This document shows, piece by piece, positions 58,051 to 64,000 of a stretch of 64,000 bases of DNA; within the stretch, counting starts at the first letter, position 1; each line of letters opens with the position of its first letter. The translations under genes were made by a program, and so were the position numbers. The notes beneath the pieces are model-generated. The model ran no database searches. It was not told the DNA's origin and worked only from the letters and a program-made list of their open reading frames with translations. The DNA is from Cephalotus follicularis (lineage: Eukaryota > Streptophyta > Magnoliopsida > Oxalidales > Cephalotaceae). The DNA is taken from the NCBI GenBank assembly GCA_001972305.1, contig BDDD01000994.1:62001-126000 (forward strand), in the 5' to 3' direction.

Positions 58051-61000
58051 TGTCACACCCCGTTTTCCAATAACGACATTTTAGTGGTAGCAATTAACAT
58101 AACTATCCGGATTATCCATTTTATGATAAATTTAAACCTTTTTAAAACAGATATATCAATTGCGGAAGCCTTCAATAAGAAGCCGAACTAACAACGCAAC
58201 ACGCATCCCATACTACGTGTTACAACAAAATAATATCATTGTTAATTGCTCACAAAATGGAGCGTGAATAAACCTTCATTAAACTATAAGTATCTCCCAA
58301 AGAGAAGTTCACATATATAAATCAGTTACCCAAATCATTGTTTCAAACCCATAATACAAATCATCCAATTTGAACAAATACAAGTTATCATCCCCTCCAA
58401 CATGAGTAGGATGATCATAAAACAAAATTAGCTTAAGCAACCTTCAAATAGCAGCTCCCAAAATAGTCTCAACTGAACCTGTCCGATTGCCTCCGTCAAT
58501 CTGAAATAGTTTGGGGTTAGCCTTTGTCCTCACTCGGCTAAGTAATGAATGACATGAAATGAATCCATTCATGATGCAGTACATAAATAACACAGAATAG
58601 AGGTTACATTATCACAAGTACAAGCTTATCCCCAAAGGGGCCAGATAAAACAATCAGGTCACTAAGGACCCATCAAGCCAGATCAAGGTTGCTGACACCC
58701 AGGCTCAACAATCGGTTACTTACACAGCAGTGCTTAGTAACCAAAAGGGAGTCCCTAGCTACTTGCCCAACAGAGCTCTGTAACCATTGCGTGGAAAACC
58801 CTAGCAACTTACTCAACAGAGTTTAGTAGCTACCATATATGGAACTTCCAACTACTTTCCCAACAGGGCTCAGTAGTAGAATTCCTGGCTACTTATCCAA
58901 CAGAGTTTAGTAACCCAAACAAGCCATCACAAGTAATTAAAAAAAATAAATACTTGCAACCAAAACATCCCAAATGGGCATCAGTCATTTTTAACACAGC
59001 TTACAGCTTCAGCTACTCACCCAACAGAGTTTAGTAGTTATCAAAATTCCACAATCCTTTTCAAGTGATTTATAAGTATAAATTCTTGAAACATATATAT
59101 ATTTTGCTCAAATATATAAGAGTCCTTTTTCAATCCTTTTCAAGTAGTTTTAGTGTATCATAAAATACTTGAAAACAATACATTAAAAATGTACTCCGAT
59201 CTTTCAAAAGTACTCATGTCCTTATAACATAATTTCAATTATGTGAAACTATTTCGCAATCATTTTTGGAAAATATACATTTCCGCACAACATCATATAC
59301 ACATTTCTCAAATCGAAAACCATTTAAGAAATCATGCGGTATCACAAAAATTCAATTCACAGTAGTATGCAATGCAATCATATGCTCAAACGTGCCTAGA
59401 GCCATTTCTAGAATCGTTCCGGAGCTAACGGGTCCAATTTGAGTCAAACCATTCAACCCAGGAGGAAAGGCGTCGACGCCTTTCCCCAACGCGCCGATGC
59501 TTATTGTCCAAAAGCATCGAGGTTTATTTCCAATGTCAGTGCCTGTAACAGTACGAAACGCGTCGACGTTTTTCTGTAGGCGTCGATGCCTACAAGCGAA
59601 AACCCTTGGGTGTCGATGTTCATCACAACGCGTCAACGCTTAAGGTAGAAACCTTAACACGTCCTCGCGTTATGCGTTAGACCTCATACACAGCAACCGA
59701 AGACGTCGATGCCTTCCATAGATGTCGATGTTTAAGTGGTACCAGGAGGTATCACCTCGTCCAAACTCCATTTCAAGGAAGAATTCATCCTCCATCCACG
59801 CATGCAATTCCAGATACATTACTTACGGCGTAACACGCACAACAGGTTATTCATGTGTATAACCAAATCATCAACCCATCAACAATCCATAAAATCCAAA
59901 AGTAAACATTGCAGTCTGCAAATGTTTGAACAAGACGTCGACGTTTATTGCCTCATCGCATGAAGACGTCGATGTTTACCTCGTGAGAATCGACGTTTAA
60001 GAGCCCAGAACACTGTCTCTTTCGTTCCATCCACCAAAACATGGGTATTCAACCTTAATATACATGCAATATAACATGGAATCCACCCAGGAATAAACAT
60101 GCATACATAATCCACACAACCAGGTGTTCACATTATCAACCAAACATCCAATTCAGTTCCAAACGGGCATGCAATTCGTGCATTTTATTCATGACAAAAC
60201 ATTAGCTTTGAACTCAAATGTGTACATATAATTCCCCTACCTCTGGTTTCAAGTTAGAAACCTTGTAAGTCCACCTCTTTGTGTTCCAAGGATTGCTCAC
60301 AGCAGCTCCAAGATTTGTCCCAAGTTGCAATCCCAGGAGCTCCAAGTTCCAAGCTCCAAGTGCTCAACAATGGTGGTATTCCTCTTTCTTTCTCCCTCTA
60401 TTTTTCCTTTCAACTCTCAGGTATGTTTCCTTTTCTTTCTCACAGTGTTTAGCCGAGAAAGGAGGGAAGGAATAGTCATTTCATGCTGGTAGAACCCCTT
60501 CCTTCTCCCCTGGTTCACATGCACTCACACACTCGTGTTCTCCTCTCCCCTTTTTGTTTTTGTTCCTTTACCCTTTATTTTCTGTAGGTTGCAGGTTATG
60601 GGGATTCATCTCCTTGCATGCCAAGGCTAAGGACACGTTTTGGTGCATGCCTGGTAACATTCCAGCATGCACAACACGTTGCATTTGGTGCCTGCAAAGA
60701 TCTTAGATTCTCTCCCCTTGCACGTTATTCTGTCAGTTCATAACGTGACTGATATTCTTTTCAAAGACGTCGACGTCTTCTTTAGACGTTGATGTCATTT
60801 CCTCTTTCGTACAAGGGTGTCGATGCCTTCGTCTGCATCGACGTGCATGTAGATGCATTTACGTGCGCCCTTTTGTTCCCAAAGGTGTCGACGCCTTCCA
60901 AGGACATCGACGCGTTTAGCCCAAAACTGCACTGTTTTGCCTCAAATTGCATCATTTAGAATTTCTTTAACATTCCAATCATTCCCTCTTCCAAAATCTA

Positions 61001-61118
61001 ACCTTTTAAATTTTGGAAAGCATCATCTAAGTAAAAAATTATGCCATTCTCATTAATTCAATAATAAGATTTCAATAAAATTGAAATTTTACATCGTGCA
61101 AAAATCTCGGGCGTTACA
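58051..61118 (-). mobile_element. Solo LTR (3.1 kb) in gypsy D gag
   Basis: Plus-strand TGTCACACCCCG to GGGCGTTACA, flanked by CCTGC at 58046-58050 and 61119-61123. The minus-strand start TGTAACGCCCGAG, with TTATTGAATTAATGAGAA shortly after, resembles the start of gypsy E's LTR, so it is a related family in minus orientation. It holds GTCGAC palindromes at 59465-59730, 59935-59995 and 60765-60915, including a perfect 22-bp palindrome at 59465-59486 with core GGCGTCGACGCC. Repeats of CAACAGAGTTTAGTAG-like text occur at 58810-59040. No coding sequence. Confidence 0.9.
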
Positions 61119-61277
61119 CCTGCCTCTCCTCCCAGCAGAACGGGACTGACTCTCGCTGCCTTGACTGCTACCCTGAGAACTAGAAGAGGGGCTACTATCA
61201 CTCTTTTGTGATTTAGCACTGCCACTCTGCCAAGCAGAAGGAGTAGGTCAAGTTCGGGCTTTCTCTCTCATCTGTAT
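61119..61277 (-). pseudogene. gag: Gypsy D gag, middle fragment
   Basis: Short piece between the two solo LTRs: MREKART, stop, PTPSAWQSGSAKSQKSDSS, Ser/Gln repeats and SRSAGRRG, the basic linker between capsid and zinc knuckles. It continues into 58046 on one side and into 62768 on the other. Confidence 0.8.
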
Positions 61278-62767
61278 TGTAACGCCCCCGATCCGAGTCC
61301 ACTTTATGCTCAAAGTGAGCCTCGGGGATCCGGTGCGTTACGTGGGGGTGAAACCTTTAATCCTTTAGCAATCTTACCAATTGCTAATATTTATCCAATT
61401 TCTCATATAAATAACTTGTAACTTGTCATACTACACATTAAATATAATACTCTCATTGAAATCATCATATTCATAGTCAACATCTCACATCTACACAGGA
61501 TCTATCATAAAGCATTGCACAGCGGAAAACATTAATTGATAATGTTATAAACTGTTTATACAAAAAGAATGTTATTTCATCACATAATTTCTCTTCGAAA
61601 AATCACTTATGAACTCCTGCTAAAGCTCGACTTTCCTCGTTCAATCTCTTCCTGGAAAATTTTAGTTGAAAACAAAACATTGAAAGGAGTGAGCACCAAA
61701 ATAGCTCAGTAAGAATCATAGTCATAAAAGTTATCGAAATCCATTATTTTTGATAATCTTTATCAAAACGTTTCCAGATCATACATTTCAGATTAACATT
61801 GAAAGTCGCCTTTTAGGTTTATAAAACTAGAACATTTCATTTCGAAATCCATTTCTCTGATAATTTTCATAACATCAAAACATTTCTAAAATCATACATT
61901 TTCTGGTATATATAGTCCAGCCATACTTGAAAACATAGCTTCCTTGAAAACCTGTCAGACGGATATACCGATCATGTCGATGGGAAAGTTAAATTAAATT
62001 GAGTTGTAAAATATCAACATAAAATATTTTAGGAAGGTAGGTAAAATACTTTTGAGTGAAAGAATAGAGTTTCCTTACGACGTATAATACTTTTTAGAAA
62101 AAGAATAGGAATCCTTACTTTGGTTTATTCTCCTTCTTTCCTTCTTTATACCCATCTCAACCGGACTCTCCTTCTTTATACTAAAATTACCCTACTTTTT
62201 CTCTTCTCCTCTCTTTTCTCTTCTTCTTTCTCTCTCTCTCCTTTCTCTCTTTCTCTCTTCTTCTTACTCTCCCTTTATTCTTTCTCCCTCTCCCTCTGCC
62301 GAATTCACTGAGCAAGGAGCAGTATTTATAGGGGAGTTTCAGCTGCCTCAAATTTGTCGTTTTCTCCATCAAGTCGCCACGTGTCCTCTTCTTTCATCCG
62401 TTGCTCGACACATGTCCTCTTTCTTAAAGCGTCGGCAGTTAACAACTAAGCGTCGCCGCTTAAGCCCCAAAGTGCTGCTGCTTCGCCTTCTAAGCGCTCC
62501 CAGTTGACGCGTACAAAGGAAAAAATAACGCTTGAAAGCGTCGCCGCTTTCACCATTACACTATAACAAACTGTCGACGCTTTAAGTCACAATTTTTGAC
62601 TGTCGATGCCTTAAAATAACTGTCGACGCTTTATGGCATTTCACCAAACTGTCGACACTTTAAAATTGGCAGTTGACACTTTGTGGTACAAAACGCACAA
62701 TGACAATTACACAATAGCAATCGTCTTTTAATAATTAATATCTTTAATGGAATTTCGAGTCATTACA
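61278..62767 (-). mobile_element. Solo LTR (1.5 kb) of the gypsy C family in gypsy D gag
   Basis: Plus-strand TGTAACGCCCCCGATCCGAG to CGAGTCATTACA. Its first 550 bp are similar to the gypsy C LTR at 23088. The flanks do not give a perfect 5-bp duplication (TGTAT left, TATCT right). A minus-strand TATA-like CTATAAATACTGC is near 62320; AAAGCGTCGCCGCTTT/CTGTCGACGCTTT motifs at 62425-62690 lie upstream of it in U3. A pyrimidine-rich tract (62200-62300) follows the TATA box. Confidence 0.85.
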
Positions 62768-63536
62768 TATCTAGCCTCCACTGCAATATCCTCAAGCTGC
62801 ATGGCTCGGGAAGAGATATCTGATATGGAGGTCAAACCCAATGGAGTCAACTGTATCCTCAAGTCCAATGTCAATCCCCTAAGGAACTTCTTCGCTCTAT
62901 GCTATTGACCTTCAACTAAGTATGGGGCAGATCGGGCTAACTGCATGATTCTCGCCTCATACTCAGCAACCGTCATGCTTCCCTGTACCAAGTTGACAAA
63001 TTCAACCTCTCTCCTGTCTATCTCTACCTGAGGGTAGTACCTTGCATTGAACTCTCTTTTGAAAGCATCCCAAGAGCAAACTATACCATTGCTTGTCCAA
63101 TCTATATTTACCATAGCCCACCAGTGTTCGGCTTCACCTTGGAGCATATATATACTCCCAACAATTTCTGTTCATCCTCACATCCCATTGCCTCAAAGAT
63201 CTTTTCCAAATGAGCTAGCCAAGACTCAGCAAGGGTAGGATTAGGGAGCCATACGAATGCCGGAGGTTGCAACTTTAGGAAGCGGCCTAACATATCTTCC
63301 CTCCTTGGCCTACGCTCTGCTCGAGCATGTTGGCGGCCCATCAGAGTATGCATCTGTGCCATGGTGTGGCACATCTGCCTCCAAACCTCAAGGTTAGCCC
63401 CGGCTGGAGGAGCATTAGGATCATACTCCGGGAAGACGTTACCAGGAGCCGGTTCATCATCAACGGGAGCAGGGGCAGGAGCAAGGGCAAGAGCATTCCT
63501 TCCACCCCGTCGGCCACGCCTTCCTCTATTATCCAT
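62768..63536 (-). pseudogene. gag: Gypsy D gag, N-terminal part
   Basis: Start MDNRGRRGRRGG at 63536, basic then Ala/Pro-rich. Capsid: FLKLQPPAFVWLPNPTLAESWLAHLEKIFEAMGC, frameshift near 63130, then GEAEHWWAMVN, WDAFKREFNARYYP, EYEARIMQLARSAPYL, stop at 62902, FLRGLTLDLRIQL, and a linker to the solo LTR at 62767. Retrotrans_gag family. The start is the first Met after the primer site. Confidence 0.9.
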
Positions 63537-63680
63537 CGCTATAAGAAGATAACAATGGGATGGTCAGATACAACTCTTTCAATTCCAAAAATAGTGGCAT
63601 GAATAAGTAAGAACATATATCATGCAAATCCATTCAGTCAATCTCGATCAACGGATTAGTATACTTTACTACAAGGCCAA

Positions 63681-63698
63681 CCAATGTCTCTGATACCA
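63681..63698 (-). promoter_or_regulatory. Primer binding site of gypsy D
   Basis: The minus strand reads TGGTATCAGAGACATTGG three bases after the 5' LTR end; complementary to initiator Met-tRNA. Confidence 0.92.
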
Positions 63699-63701
63699 TT
63701 C

Positions 63702-64000
63702 TGTAACACCCCGCGCCCACAGAACGGACACGTGGCATTACTCTCAATACAATATACAATACAGTGGTCGGGACTAGCAATATAAAAATGCAGAAAAACT
63801 TAAAACTTTTCAAAACATGTCATATGCGGAAGATACAGTACAAATATTCATTCATGCGATACAATACGGTACAGTACCAGTCATTATAATACAACACTTA
63901 TTCAGTTACAATATTATGTCAGTCATTTCATTCCGATACATTTCCATACAACACTAGTATTCATTCTCATCGGTACAATCTGTAAGATGACTCTGTCACA
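63702..64000 (-). repeat. 5' LTR of gypsy D (partial)
   Basis: First 299 plus-strand bases of the LTR, starting TGTAACACCCCGCGCC, colinear with 43533-43831 and cut by the window edge. About 14 substitutions separate the two copies by my count, roughly 5 percent. Confidence 0.93.

Larger units (their letters stand above)
43533..64000 (-). mobile_element. Gypsy D, LTR to LTR, with three nested insertions (runs off the window)
   Basis: Minus-strand gypsy element with chromovirus-type domain order: 5' LTR from 63702 to beyond the window, primer site, gag, protease, RT, RNase H, integrase, chromodomain-like tail, polypurine tract, 3' LTR at 43533. It is expanded by element E (46971-55302), a solo LTR at 58051-61118 and another at 61278-62767. 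The left flank AGTAG (43528-43532) is the expected target copy; the right one is outside. In the 299 LTR bases available on both sides I count about 14 differences by eye. Confidence 0.92.

Overview
This window is plant nuclear DNA, and almost all of it is nested LTR retrotransposons; I recognise no complete host gene. The Ty3/gypsy polyproteins (several ending in a chromodomain-like tail), the Ty1/copia polyproteins, the initiator-Met-tRNA primer sites, the 2-3.5 kb LTRs and the 5-bp target duplications are all typical of a flowering plant, probably a eudicot with a repeat-rich genome. The species cannot be told from the sequence.

Layout, left to right. 1-5439: remnant of a plus-strand gypsy element (A), split by a solo LTR (2841-5369, TSD ATATG). 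5440-18873: minus-strand copia element 1, with its 3' LTR truncated by A and its reverse transcriptase split by a 7.2 kb gypsy-like element that carries only gag between very long LTRs (7586-14803, TSD ACTAT). 18874-20941: gag and 5' LTR of a second, related copia element, into which copia 1 inserted. 20942-23087: degenerate, possibly copia leader/gag sequence holding another copia LTR. 23088-33474: minus-strand gypsy C, whose 3' LTR is split by a 3.5 kb solo LTR (26002-29527, TSD TATGA) with a GC-rich repetitive core. 33475-40666: 3' half of a plus-strand Tat-lineage gypsy element with integrase, tandem repeats, an intron-bearing antisense ORF and a 3' LTR; the antisense ORF is split by a solo LTR (37116-38837, TSD AGGAC). 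40667-41897: the only stretch without a clear transposon signature, including a possible terminal exon. 41898-43532: plus-strand copia leader and gag (F). 43533-64000 and beyond: minus-strand gypsy D, LTR to LTR, containing a full plus-strand gypsy element E (46971-55302, TSD AATAA) and two solo LTRs (58051-61118, TSD CCTGC; 61278-62767).

The pol genes are dead: each has stops or frameshifts, and most have lost catalytic residues (protease DSG, RT FIDD or its copia equivalent, integrase D or E). E has the longest open RT-RNase H frame, at 425 codons. Insertion order can be read from the nesting: copia 2, then copia 1, then the gag-only element and A, then the solo LTR in A; separately copia F, then D, then E and the two solo LTRs.

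The most striking unexplained pattern is that LTRs of at least five unrelated families, copia and gypsy alike, carry clusters of short palindromes centred on GTCGAC (GGCGTCGACGCC, AAAGACGTCGATGTC, CAGTCGACTG, AAAGCGTCGACGC and their C-to-T decay products). Where I can place the promoter, many clusters lie upstream of the TATA box. Next in interest are the intron-bearing antisense gene, the gag-only giant-LTR family and the GC-rich core of the 3.5 kb solo LTR.
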